From positions 62,001-126,000 of the forward strand of contig NZ_JBHUIW010000007.1 of the NCBI RefSeq assembly GCF_042682915.1: 64,000 nt of DNA. Reading direction: 5' to 3'. The position numbers and the translations under genes are program-made. Shown in pieces: positions 17,231-24,800 of this stretch (positions are counted from its first letter, which is position 1; each line of letters starts with the position of its first letter). The notes under the pieces were generated by a model. It saw only the letters and a list, made by a program, of their open reading frames with translations. It did not search any database and was not told where the DNA came from. This DNA comes from Rhodoplanes azumiensis. Lineage in GTDB: Bacteria > Pseudomonadota > Alphaproteobacteria > Rhizobiales > Xanthobacteraceae.

Positions 17231-17258
17231 GTTGAAACGGGGGTTGGTTTCCTATAAC
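17231..17258 (+). promoter_or_regulatory. Candidate promoter for the hflKC-degP cluster
   Basis: GTTGAA at 17231-17236 and CCTATAAC at 17251-17258 lie in the 231-bp gap between folA and hflK. They resemble the alphaproteobacterial heat-shock (RpoH) pattern CTTGAA plus CYTATNT, although the spacing of 14 is short; a sigma-70 reading (TTGAAA, N15, TATAAC) is also possible. Confidence 0.4.
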
Positions 17259-17399
17259 CCAGGCCACATCTCAGCGGAACGCTCCGGCCGGAGACCTCGC
17301 GCGCGACCGGAATTCGCGCCGGACCGCCGGATGGCGAGGCCGTGCATGGTCGAGGCCGGATATGTGGTCGAGGCCGGACGTAGAGGAAAGGCAGCATAG

Positions 17400-18548
17400 A
17401 TGCCGTGGAGCAATCAGGGTGGCGGACCGTGGGGATCGGGCCCCAAGGGACCGTGGGGGACGGGGCCGCAATCGTCGGGTCCGACACCTCCCGATCTCGA
17501 GGAGCTCCTGCGCCGCAGCCAGGATCGGCTCCGCCGGGTGCTGCCGGGCGGCAGCCTGGGCGGCAAGGGAATCGCCATCCTGGTCGGCGTCGCCGTGCTG
17601 CTGTGGGGCGCGTCCGGCTTCTACCGGGTCGAGCCCGACGAGCTCGGCGTCGTGCTGCGCTTCGGCAAGTACAGCCGTGACGCGACGCCCGGCCTGAACT
17701 ACCACCTGCCGTATCCGATCGAGTCGGTGCTCACCCCGAAGGTGACGCGCGTCAACCGCATCGACATCGGCATGCGGGTCATCGAGGACATCCGCCGCGG
17801 CACCACCATGCGCGACGTCCCCGAGGAGAGCCTGATGCTGACCGGCGACGAGAACATCGTCGACGTCGACTTCTCGGTGTTCTGGGTGATCAAGCCGGCC
17901 GGGGGCGCCGCCCAGTACCTGTTCAACATCCAGAACCCCGAAGGCACCGTGAAAGCGGTCGCCGAGAGCGCCATGCGCGACGTGATCGGCCGCTCCGAGG
18001 TGCAGCCGATCCTCACCGGCGCCCGCCAGACCATCGAGACCGCCGTGCAGGATCTGATGCAGCGGACCCTCGACCATTACGGCGCCGGCATCCAGATCAC
18101 CCAGGTGCAGCTCCAGAAGGTCGACCCGCCGAACCAGGTCATCGATTCGTTCCGCGACGTCCAGGCGGCCCGTGCCGACCTGGAGCGCGCCCAGAACGAG
18201 GCGCAGACCTACGCCAACCGCGTGGTGCCGGAGGCGCGCGGTCGCGCCGCCCAGATCACCCAGGCGGCCGAAGCCTATCGCGAGCAGACCGTCGCCGAAG
18301 CGCGCGGCCAGGCCAGCCGCTTCAGCAAGATCTACGAGGAGTACAAGAAGGCGCCGGAGATCACCCGCGAGCGTCTCTACCTCGAGACGATGGAGCGGCT
18401 GTTCGGCGGCACCGACAAGATCATCATCGATCCCTCGACCAGTGCCACCGGCACGGCCGGCGGCGTGCTGCCCTATCTCAATCTCGACGAGCTCGGCCGA
18501 CGGCAGGCGCAGCCGCAGCCGCGCACCCAGACGGGAGCCGCCCGATGA
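17400..18548 (+). CDS. hflK: HflK, membrane protease modulator
   Basis: 382-residue SPFH-family protein that forms, with HflC, a large membrane assembly controlling the FtsH protease. It has a Gly/Pro-rich cytoplasmic start (PWSNQGGGPWGSG), one membrane helix near residues 58-75 (GIAILVGVAVLLWG), an SPFH/band-7 domain beginning VEPDELGVVLRFGKY, and a long coiled-coil region (ARADLERAQNEAQTYANRV). AGGAAAGG precedes the ATG. The stop overlaps the hflC start (ATGA). Confidence 0.95.
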   Translation: MPWSNQGGGPWGSGPKGPWGTGPQSSGPTPPDLEELLRRSQDRLRRVLPGGSLGGKGIAILVGVAVLLWGASGFYRVEPDELGVVLRFGKYSRDATPGLNYHLPYPIESVLTPKVTRVNRIDIGMRVIEDIRRGTTMRDVPEESLMLTGDENIVDVDFSVFWVIKPAGGAAQYLFNIQNPEGTVKAVAESAMRDVIGRSEVQPILTGARQTIETAVQDLMQRTLDHYGAGIQITQVQLQKVDPPNQVIDSFRDVQAARADLERAQNEAQTYANRVVPEARGRAAQITQAAEAYREQTVAEARGQASRFSKIYEEYKKAPEITRERLYLETMERLFGGTDKIIIDPSTSATGTAGGVLPYLNLDELGRRQAQPQPRTQTGAAR

Positions 18549-19480
18549 AGACCGGCATCGCTGGCGGCATCGCCGCCGTCGTCGTCCTGCTGCTCCTGGT
18601 GCTCGGCTGGGCGTCGGTGTTCACCGTCTACCAGACCCAGCAGGCCCTGGTGGTCCGCCTCGGCGATCCGCGCCGGATCGTCACCGAGCCCGGCCTGCAC
18701 TTCAAGGTGCCGCTGATCGACAACGTGATCTACGTCGACAAGCGCATCCTCGACCTCGAGAACCCGGCCCAGGAGGTGATCGCCTCCGACTCCAAGCGGC
18801 TCGTGGTCGACGCCTTCGCCCGCTACAAGATCGTCGACCCGCTGCGCTTCTACCAGACGGTCGGCTCGGTGGAAGGCGCCAACTCGCGGCTCGCCACGCT
18901 GCTGAACTCGGCGCTGCGCCGCGTGCTCGGCGAAGCGACGCTGACCAACGTGGTCCGCGACGAGCGGACCCAGATGATGGCGCGGGTGCGCGAGCAGCTC
19001 GACCGCGAGGCGCACGCCTTCGGCATCAACGTCGTGGACGTCCGCATCCGCCGCGCCGACCTGCCGGAGCAGAACAGCCAGGCCGTCTATCAGCGGATGC
19101 AGACCGAGCGTCAGCGCGAGGCGGCCGAATTCCGCGCTCAGGGCAGCCAGCGCGCCCAGGAGATCCGCGCCCGCGCCGACCGCGACGTGACGGTGCTGGT
19201 CGCCGACGCCACCTCCAAGGCCGAGCAGACGCGCGGCGAAGGCGACGCGACCCGCAACCGCATCTTCGCCGAGGCGTTCGGCCAGGATCCGGACTTCTTC
19301 ACCTTCTACCGCTCCATGCAGGCTTACGAGGCCGGCCTGAAGCCGGGCGAGACGCGGTTCCTGCTGCGGCCGGATTCCGAGTTCTTCCGCTACTTCACCA
19401 ACCCGACCGGCAGCCGACCGGCCGCCCAGGCGGCGGCCCCCGCCCGCACGGCGGCGCCCGCGGCCGCCGCCGCGCAGTGA
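18545..19480 (+). CDS. hflC: HflC, membrane protease modulator
   Basis: 311-residue partner of HflK. An N-terminal membrane helix (residues 7-25) leads into the band-7 domain (VFTVYQTQQALVVRLGDPRRIV) and a coiled-coil tail (MQTERQREAAEFRAQGSQ), with an alanine-rich C-terminus. The 4-bp overlap with hflK implies translational coupling and fits their equal stoichiometry. Confidence 0.95.
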   Translation: MKTGIAGGIAAVVVLLLLVLGWASVFTVYQTQQALVVRLGDPRRIVTEPGLHFKVPLIDNVIYVDKRILDLENPAQEVIASDSKRLVVDAFARYKIVDPLRFYQTVGSVEGANSRLATLLNSALRRVLGEATLTNVVRDERTQMMARVREQLDREAHAFGINVVDVRIRRADLPEQNSQAVYQRMQTERQREAAEFRAQGSQRAQEIRARADRDVTVLVADATSKAEQTRGEGDATRNRIFAEAFGQDPDFFTFYRSMQAYEAGLKPGETRFLLRPDSEFFRYFTNPTGSRPAAQAAAPARTAAPAAAAAQ

Positions 19481-19561
19481 TCCGACGGGTCCGGCGTCGC
19501 GACGGCGCCGGACCCGGACTTCGGTGCGGGCCACGGTCCGCGTCCGCCTTCGAGGCCATCG

Positions 19562-19753
19562 ATGTCCGCGTTCCTGGTCGCCCTCGGCCTCGTCTTCGTG
19601 ATCGAAGGGCTGCTGTTCGCCGCCTTTCCGGGCCCGGCGCGCCGGGCCGCCCTGGCGCTCCTGGAGACGCCGGAAACCACGCTGCGGATCGTCGGCGTGG
19701 TCAGCGCGGCGCTCGGCGTCGCCTTGATCTGGATGATCCGCCAGCTATCCTGA
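19562..19753 (+). CDS. DUF2065 small membrane protein
   Basis: 63-residue protein with two hydrophobic helices (AFLVALGLVFVIEGLLFAAF and LRIVGVVSAALGVALIWMI) separated by a short loop with PGPARRAALALLETPE. This matches the DUF2065 family (E. coli YjeT type), regularly found just after hflC. Function unknown. Same direction as hflC and degP, 81 bp after hflC. Confidence 0.85.
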   Translation: MSAFLVALGLVFVIEGLLFAAFPGPARRAALALLETPETTLRIVGVVSAALGVALIWMIRQLS

Positions 19754-19797
19754 CGGTCGAGCGCGGCGGGCGAGTACGACCCGCGAGGCGAGGCGCG

Positions 19798-20055
19798 ATG
19801 CGGGCCGCCATTCCGCCCGATTTCGTCCGTAATCCCGCGGACCGCGCGCGGTGTGCGACGCCGCGATCGTGGAGCGAGCGCGGTACCCCGGTGCGCGTCC
19901 ACGCCGACGATGTCCGCGTCGACGACGTCCGCGTCGACGATGTCCGCGTCGACGATGTCCGCGCCGACGACGTCCGCGCGGGCCGCGTCCCGTTCCGCGT
20001 TCCCGTGTCCCGCGTTCCGGAGTTTCGTTGTCCCCCCGAGGAGATCGCCAGGTGA
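19798..20055 (+). CDS. Possible leader ORF before degP with DDVRV repeats
   Basis: An 85-codon frame beginning MRAAIPPDF. A GAGGCGAGG element lies just before its ATG, and its TGA stop overlaps the degP ATG by one base (TGATG). The middle is five copies of DDVR(V/A) from the 15-bp repeat at 19906-19980; the rest resembles nothing I know. The arrangement would suit translational coupling into degP, but the composition is that of chance reading through GC-rich repeats, so it may not be a real protein. Confidence 0.25.
   Translation: MRAAIPPDFVRNPADRARCATPRSWSERGTPVRVHADDVRVDDVRVDDVRVDDVRADDVRAGRVPFRVPVSRVPEFRCPPEEIAR
19906..19980. repeat. 15-bp tandem repeat, five copies, upstream of degP
   Basis: Five consecutive copies of gacgaYgtccgcgYS, with a sixth degenerate copy just before. 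It lies in the 301-bp gap between the DUF2065 gene and degP. The period of five codons is the same as in the sufA repeat, although the unit sequence differs. Confidence 0.95.
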
Positions 20056-21569
20056 TGGCCGGCCTTTCGTTCGAACGCTTCCGCCCGACCAAGCGCCCGC
20101 TCGTCGCGGCCGCACTCGCCGCCGCCGTCCTGTTCGCAGGCGTGCCCGCCGCGCTCGACAGCCGCGCGCTGGCGCGCGGACCCGACGCCATCGCCGACGT
20201 CACCGAGAAGGTGATGGACGCGGTCGTCAACATCTCGACCTCGCAGACCGTGCAGGCGCAGGGCAACGCCGTGCCGAACCTGCCGCCGGGCTCGCCCTTC
20301 GAGGAGTTCTTCGAGGAGTTCTTCAAGAACCGCCGCGGCGGCCAGCAGGGCGAGAACGGCCCGCGCGAGCGCACGCCGCGCCGCGCCAACTCGCTCGGCT
20401 CCGGCTTCGTGATCGACCCGTCCGGCATCATCGTCACCAACAATCACGTCATCGCCGACGCCGACGAGGTCACGGTGATCTTCAACGACGGCACCCGCCT
20501 CAAGGCCGAGATCCTCGGCCGCGACAAGGAGGTCGATCTCGCGGTGCTGAAGGTGACGACCGACAAGCCGCTCAAGGCGGTGTCGTTCGGCGACTCCGAG
20601 AAGCTGCGGATCGGCGAGTGGGTCGTGGCGATCGGCAATCCGTTCCAGCTCGGCGGCACCGTGACGGCCGGCATCGTCTCGGCGCGCAACCGCGACATCA
20701 ACTCGGGCCGCTACGACAACTACATCCAGACCGACGCGGCGATCAATCGCGGCAACTCGGGCGGCCCGCTGTTCAATCTCGACGGCGAGGTGGTGGGCAT
20801 CAACACGGCGATCATCTCGCCGTCGGGCGGCTCGATCGGCATCGGCTTCGCGGTGCCCTCCAAGACCGCGATGCCGATCATCGATCAGCTCCGCCAGTTC
20901 GGCGAGACGCGGCGCGGCTGGCTCGGCGTGCGCATCCAGCAGGTCACCGACGAGATCGCCGAGAGCATCGGCATCAAGCCGGCGCGCGGCGCGCTCGTCT
21001 CCGGCGTCGACGAGAAGGGGCCGGCGAAGCCGGCCGGCATCGAGACCGGCGACGTGATCGTCCGCTTCGACGGCAAGGACATCAAGGACATGCGCGACCT
21101 GCCGCGCATCGTCGCCGAGACGCCGGTCGGCAAGGACGTCGAGGTGGTGATCCTCCGCAAGGCCAAGGAGGAGAAGAAGACCGTGAAGCTCGGCCGTCTG
21201 GAGGACGGCGAGAAGCAGGCGGCGCTCACGCCGAAGCGCAACGGCGGCGCCCCGGAGGACAAGTCGGTCGTCAAGTCGACGCTCGGCTTCGATCTCGCCA
21301 ACCTCTCCGACGAGCTTCGCAAGCGCTACAAGATCAAGGACACGGTGAAGGGCGTGGTGATCACCGGGGTCGACTCCAAGTCGGCCGCGGCGGAGAAGCG
21401 CATCGTCGCCGGCGACGTGATCGTCGAGATCTCGCAGGAGCCGGTGGCGAACGCGGCCGACGTGCAGAAGCGAATCGACGCGCTCAAGAAGGACGGCCGC
21501 AAGTCGGCCCTTCTCCTGATCGCCGGCGCCGACGGCGACCTGCGCTTCGTCGCGATCGCGCTGCCGTAG
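20055..21569 (+). CDS. degP: Do-like periplasmic serine protease (DegP/HtrA family)
   Basis: 504-residue periplasmic protease/chaperone. A signal peptide spans about residues 1-40 (LVAAALAAAVLFAGVPAAL), then a trypsin-like domain with the triad H131 (TNNHVIAD), D161 (EVDLAVLK) and S235 (GNSGGPLF), and two PDZ domains at about 265-355 and 400-490. A charged insert rich in Glu, Phe and Arg (FEEFFEEFFKNRRGG) precedes the catalytic core, as in many alphaproteobacterial homologues. The ATG at 20055 is chosen because it begins the signal peptide; the frame is open further upstream but codes only Arg/Pro-rich repeats there. Last gene of the hflKC group, followed by a strong hairpin. Confidence 0.95.
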   Translation: MAGLSFERFRPTKRPLVAAALAAAVLFAGVPAALDSRALARGPDAIADVTEKVMDAVVNISTSQTVQAQGNAVPNLPPGSPFEEFFEEFFKNRRGGQQGENGPRERTPRRANSLGSGFVIDPSGIIVTNNHVIADADEVTVIFNDGTRLKAEILGRDKEVDLAVLKVTTDKPLKAVSFGDSEKLRIGEWVVAIGNPFQLGGTVTAGIVSARNRDINSGRYDNYIQTDAAINRGNSGGPLFNLDGEVVGINTAIISPSGGSIGIGFAVPSKTAMPIIDQLRQFGETRRGWLGVRIQQVTDEIAESIGIKPARGALVSGVDEKGPAKPAGIETGDVIVRFDGKDIKDMRDLPRIVAETPVGKDVEVVILRKAKEEKKTVKLGRLEDGEKQAALTPKRNGGAPEDKSVVKSTLGFDLANLSDELRKRYKIKDTVKGVVITGVDSKSAAAEKRIVAGDVIVEISQEPVANAADVQKRIDALKKDGRKSALLLIAGADGDLRFVAIALP

Positions 21570-21594
21570 CCGCACGTCCGATCGTCGCACGACC

Positions 21595-21625
21595 GGAGGG
21601 GGTGGTGCCCGGCACCGCCCCCTCC
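21595..21625. terminator. Bidirectional terminator hairpin between degP and the decarboxylase genes
   Basis: A 14-bp stem (21595-21608 with 21612-21625, one G-U pair) and a 3-nt loop, placed between the convergent ends of degP and the decarboxylase beta gene. No U-tract follows on either side, so it may work as a barrier or with Rho. Confidence 0.65.
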
Positions 21626-21631
21626 TGCGCT

Positions 21632-22282
21632 TCAGTTGTGCTCGCTCGGGCCCATGATCACGATGCCTTCGGTCGCCTCGACGTGGCGGACGAAGATGTA
21701 CTTGTCCTCGCGCCCGTCCGAGTGCTTGCGGCGCACGTCGCGAAAGCTCTCCTGCGACACCTTCGCGACGATCACGAACGGCTCGGTCGCGGCGAGCCCG
21801 CGCCGGCACAACGCCTCGAAGCTCTCCAGCGTCGTCGCCGTATGGGCCTGCGTGACGCCGGCCCCTTGCGCGATCTTCGCGATGTCGACGCGGCCCTGTG
21901 CCGTGTGGGTCGGCGGCCCGCCGATCGACTGGTAGCACTCGTTGTCCCAGACGACGACGAGAAGGTTCGTCGGCTGCTCGTTGGCGAGCGTCGCCAGAAT
22001 GCCGAGGTTGAACATCATGCCCCCGTCGGTGTCGAGCGACACGATGCGCCGGTGCGGCAGGCCGACGGCGAGCCCGAAGGCCTGCGGCGTGACGCAGCCG
22101 AGCTGCTGCTGGAACAGGCTCGCGGCGCGCATGTGCGGGGCGGCCGTGTACCACTCGTCGACGCTGGCGCCGAGCGACAGGATCACCAGCTCGTCCTCGA
22201 GCAGCGGCGCCAGCACCCGCATGCAGTCGAAGCGGTGCATCCTGGCGCCGGCCGCGACCTGATCGGCTTCCGTCGCGCTCAT
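21632..22282 (-). CDS. TPP-dependent decarboxylase beta subunit (sulfopyruvate/phosphonopyruvate type)
   Basis: 216-residue PP-domain protein. The thiamine diphosphate/Mg motif is LDTDGGMMFNLGILATLANEQ ending near VVVWDNECYQSI, as in the beta chain of two-subunit sulfopyruvate decarboxylase (ComE) and the C-terminal part of phosphonopyruvate decarboxylase. The ATG at 22282 overlaps the stop of the alpha gene (ATGA), so the two chains are coupled. The actual 2-oxoacid substrate is not evident: no sulfolactate or phosphonate genes are nearby. Confidence 0.82.
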   Translation of the reverse strand: MSATEADQVAAGARMHRFDCMRVLAPLLEDELVILSLGASVDEWYTAAPHMRAASLFQQQLGCVTPQAFGLAVGLPHRRIVSLDTDGGMMFNLGILATLANEQPTNLLVVVWDNECYQSIGGPPTHTAQGRVDIAKIAQGAGVTQAHTATTLESFEALCRRGLAATEPFVIVAKVSQESFRDVRRKHSDGREDKYIFVRHVEATEGIVIMGPSEHN

Positions 22283-22779
22283 CGCACCAGCTCCCCGGTC
22301 AGCGCCACGGCCGAGTGATAATAGGACGCGTAGGACCAGGTGACGGCGTCCCGCACGGCCTGCTTCACCTTGGCGGCCTCGTCGACCACCCGGTACGGGA
22401 TCCGCATGGCGTTCAGGAGCGGCTCCATGGTCATGCCGTGCGGCACGGCCCACCAGTTGTTCTCGCCGAGATCGCCGCGATAGCTCATCAGCATCACGAC
22501 CGGGATGCCGGCCCCCATCCCCATGCGGGCGAGCGGTTCGATCGCCGCGCGCAGCCCCGAATTCTCCATCACCAGCGCGGCGCGCTTGCCGGACAGAAAG
22601 ACGCCGCCGCAGATCGCCGCCCCTTCGCCTTCGTTGGTGACCCGGATGGTGCGGATGTCGGGATCGGCGTCGAGCGCCGGATACAGCTCCTTGAACAGCG
22701 AGTCCGGAAGATAGCAGACGACGCTGACGCCGGCGGCCTTGAGCCCGGCGATCACGGCTTCGACGGCCTGCGGGGTCAT
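22279..22779 (-). CDS. TPP-dependent decarboxylase alpha subunit (sulfopyruvate/phosphonopyruvate type)
   Basis: 166-residue Pyr-domain partner of the previous chain. It shows the cofactor-activating glutamate in RVTNEGEGAAICGGVFLSGK, then VMENSGLRAAIEPLARM and SYRGDLGENNWW, typical of ComD-like and phosphonopyruvate decarboxylase N-terminal regions. It starts 7 bp after the deaminase gene. Confidence 0.82.
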   Translation of the reverse strand: MTPQAVEAVIAGLKAAGVSVVCYLPDSLFKELYPALDADPDIRTIRVTNEGEGAAICGGVFLSGKRAALVMENSGLRAAIEPLARMGMGAGIPVVMLMSYRGDLGENNWWAVPHGMTMEPLLNAMRIPYRVVDEAAKVKQAVRDAVTWSYASYYHSAVALTGELVR

Positions 22780-22786
22780 GCACGCC

Positions 22787-23260
22787 TCACCGGGTCAGCG
22801 GCACGGCGGCGCCGGCGTAGAGCGCGACGCACTCGTCCTCGAGCACGCCCTCGATCACGGTCAGATCCCAGCCGACCATCTCGGCCAGCCGCTCCACCGT
22901 GTAGTCCTTGAAGTTGAAGGCGAGCTTGGCGTGTTGCTTGACGTGGCGGTTGCGCGCCCCGATCACCATCGTCTTGATGCCGGCGTTGAGCACGGCGCCG
23001 CAGCACATCGGGCACGGCTCGCAGGTGCAGTAGAACGTCGCCTCCGGGATCTCGCGCCGCCCGAGCTTCCGGGTCGCGAGCCCGATGGCGAGCGTCTCGG
23101 AATGGGCCGTGGTATCGCAGGTGCCGACCTTCAGGCTCGGCGTCGACACGATCACCTCGTCACCGATCGCCACCACGGCGCCGAACGGCTGCTCCCCCAT
23201 CGCGGCCCCGCGCTTCGCCTCGTCGATCGCGAGGCGCATGAATTTTTCGTGGTCGGACAT
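22787..23260 (-). CDS. Cytidine/deoxycytidylate-deaminase-fold hydrolase
   Basis: 157-residue zinc deaminase of the CDA/guanine-deaminase class. The zinc ligands and acid are in TAHSE (His and catalytic Glu) and PCPMCCG (two Cys). AAGGAGAAG, 8-10 nt upstream, supports the ATG at 23260. The substrate is unknown; pairing with a TPP-dependent decarboxylase and an NMT1-type binding protein suggests catabolism of a nitrogenous compound, possibly a pyrimidine or related amine, but this is inference only. Confidence 0.85.
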   Translation of the reverse strand: MSDHEKFMRLAIDEAKRGAAMGEQPFGAVVAIGDEVIVSTPSLKVGTCDTTAHSETLAIGLATRKLGRREIPEATFYCTCEPCPMCCGAVLNAGIKTMVIGARNRHVKQHAKLAFNFKDYTVERLAEMVGWDLTVIEGVLEDECVALYAGAAVPLTR

Positions 23261-23321
23261 GCTCTTCTTCTCCTTGTCGCTCGGTCGATGGCCCGAGGAC
23301 ATGGCTTCGTTTGTCTCGTTC

Positions 23322-23430
23322 CGTCATGGCCGGGCTCGTCCCGGCCATCCACGTCTTTCGGCCTCGCGACCCGTCACGACGCCGCGACTCGGCGAGATCG
23401 TGGATGGCCGGGACAAGCCCGGCCATGACG
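23322..23430. repeat. Palindromic intergenic repeat (family B, copy 1)
   Basis: Arms of 32 bp at 23322-23353 and 23399-23430 are inverted complements with a single mismatch; each arm is itself hairpin-forming (ggccgggctcgtcccggcc). About 45 bp lie between. A second, more diverged copy is at 61151-61239. Confidence 0.93.
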
Positions 23431-23457
23431 AGCCGCGAGGATGCGGCGTCCGCTTTT

Positions 23458-23592
23458 CACCTCTCCCCTGCGGGGAGAGGTCGACGCGCGGAACGCGCGT
23501 CGGGTGAGGGGGTGCCGAGCTCTCCGGCTGGCGCCGTAAACCCTCACCCCGGCTCGCTGCGCTCGCCGACCCTCTCCCTCAGGGAGAGGGTC
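23458..23592. repeat. Palindromic intergenic repeat (family C, copy 1)
   Basis: The left arm opens cacctctcccctgcggggagaggtcg and closes cgggtgaggg; the right arm runs ccctcacccc through ccctctccctcagggagaggg. The same architecture is found twice inside the uvrD gene (42043-42198 and 43597-43743). This is the only copy seen between genes. Confidence 0.93.
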
Positions 23593-23619
23593 TAAGACGC
23601 GCTGCGCCGAGAACCTTCC

Positions 23620-24690
23620 TCACTTCGCTTTCGCGGCGGCCGCGGCGATGTCGCGCTCGGCCGCCGGCAGCAGGAACTCGCGGACGAACACGGCGCGCAC
23701 GTCCGGCACTTTCTCGAGGCCATAGGCGTCGGCAACGGTCTTGATCGCGCCGGCGAGGCGGCCGTCGTCGAGATCACCGAGGCCGAGGCGCGCCGTCTCG
23801 GGCGAGATCATCAGCGACTTGATGGTGTAGACGAGCCGCTGCTTCTCGATGTCGGCGTTGATCAGCGGCTCGAGCCCGGTCAGCATCGTGGTCGCCGCGT
23901 CGGGATCGGCGGCGACGTCCATCACGGCGCGGTTGATCGCCTTGACGAGGCCGCGCACCGCCGCGGGCTTCTCCTTGAGGAGCTTCTGCGAGACCATCAC
24001 ACCGTTGGAGTAGAGGTCGAGCCCGAGGTCGCTGTACATGAACCAGCGGAAGTCCTTCTCGGGGTCGCGCTTCATGGCGACGAAGTTCATGAAGCTCGTC
24101 ACCGAGAACTGGGCGATGGCGTCGGCTTGGCCCTGCACCAGCATCTGCTCGATCAGGTTCGGTGCGGCGTTGAGGATCTTCACCTTCGCGGCGTCGAAGC
24201 CGTTCTTGGCGGCGAGCGGCGCCAGGAGACGCAACGTCGCCGAGCCGGCGGGCGCGCTGACGGTGCGGCCTTCGAGATCCTTGAGCGTCTTGATCGGGCC
24301 GTCCGCCTTGGCGATCACGGCATAGGGCGCCCGGTTGTAGACGAGATAGACCATCACGGGCTGCTCGCCGGGCTTGGCGGCGGCGTTCTGGATGACCGCG
24401 TTGATGTCCCCGAAGCCGGCGTCGTAGGCGCCGGTCATCACCCGCGTCACGGTCGCGGCCGAGCCCTCGCCCTGGTCGATGGTGACGTCGAGCCCCTCGG
24501 CGGCGAAATAGCCCTTCTGCTTCGCCCAATAGTAGAAGGCGTGCGGACCCGAGATCTTCCAGTCCAGCGTGAACCGGATTTTCGTCGGCTCTCCGGTCGC
24601 AGGAGCTTGCCCGGGGGCCTGTGCGGCCGCCGGCACGGCGAGCCAGGCCGACGCGACGAGCGAGACGGCGAGCAGGACTTTCGATCGCAT
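23620..24690 (-). CDS. ABC transporter substrate-binding protein, NMT1/THI5-like
   Basis: 356-residue periplasmic binding protein with a clear signal peptide (residues 1-23, ending AAAQA) and the NMT1 fold: RFTLDWKISGPHAFYYWAKQKGYFAAEGLDV at the start of the mature part, then VMTGAYDAGFGDINAVI and LEGRTVSAPAGSATLRL. The family serves uptake of pyrimidine precursors, aromatics, sulfonates and nitriles. No permease or ATPase gene lies nearby, so it is either an orphan or works with components encoded elsewhere. Same strand as the deaminase and decarboxylase genes but separated from them by two inverted repeats. Confidence 0.9.
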   Translation of the reverse strand: MRSKVLLAVSLVASAWLAVPAAAQAPGQAPATGEPTKIRFTLDWKISGPHAFYYWAKQKGYFAAEGLDVTIDQGEGSAATVTRVMTGAYDAGFGDINAVIQNAAAKPGEQPVMVYLVYNRAPYAVIAKADGPIKTLKDLEGRTVSAPAGSATLRLLAPLAAKNGFDAAKVKILNAAPNLIEQMLVQGQADAIAQFSVTSFMNFVAMKRDPEKDFRWFMYSDLGLDLYSNGVMVSQKLLKEKPAAVRGLVKAINRAVMDVAADPDAATTMLTGLEPLINADIEKQRLVYTIKSLMISPETARLGLGDLDDGRLAGAIKTVADAYGLEKVPDVRAVFVREFLLPAAERDIAAAAAKAK

Positions 24691-24800
24691 CGGGTCACCT
24701 CCGAACCGGCCGAACGGCCGCGGAGCGAGACCTTGGCAGCCGCCGGGGCGTTGCGATAGACGGGCGTGAGTGATCGCGGTGTTGCGTCCGAAGCAACACC

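Larger units (their letters stand above)
23261..23619. other. Gene-free region filled by two inverted repeats
   Basis: 359 bp between the deaminase and the binding-protein gene, occupied mainly by the inverted repeats at 23322-23430 (family B) and 23458-23592 (family C). I see no gene here; long frames through the region are reading of the palindromes. Confidence 0.7.

Noticed and set aside
23458..23592. Repeated hairpins considered as a CRISPR array
   Set aside because: No regular repeat-spacer alternation; the arms are inverted rather than direct repeats, and no cas gene is present.
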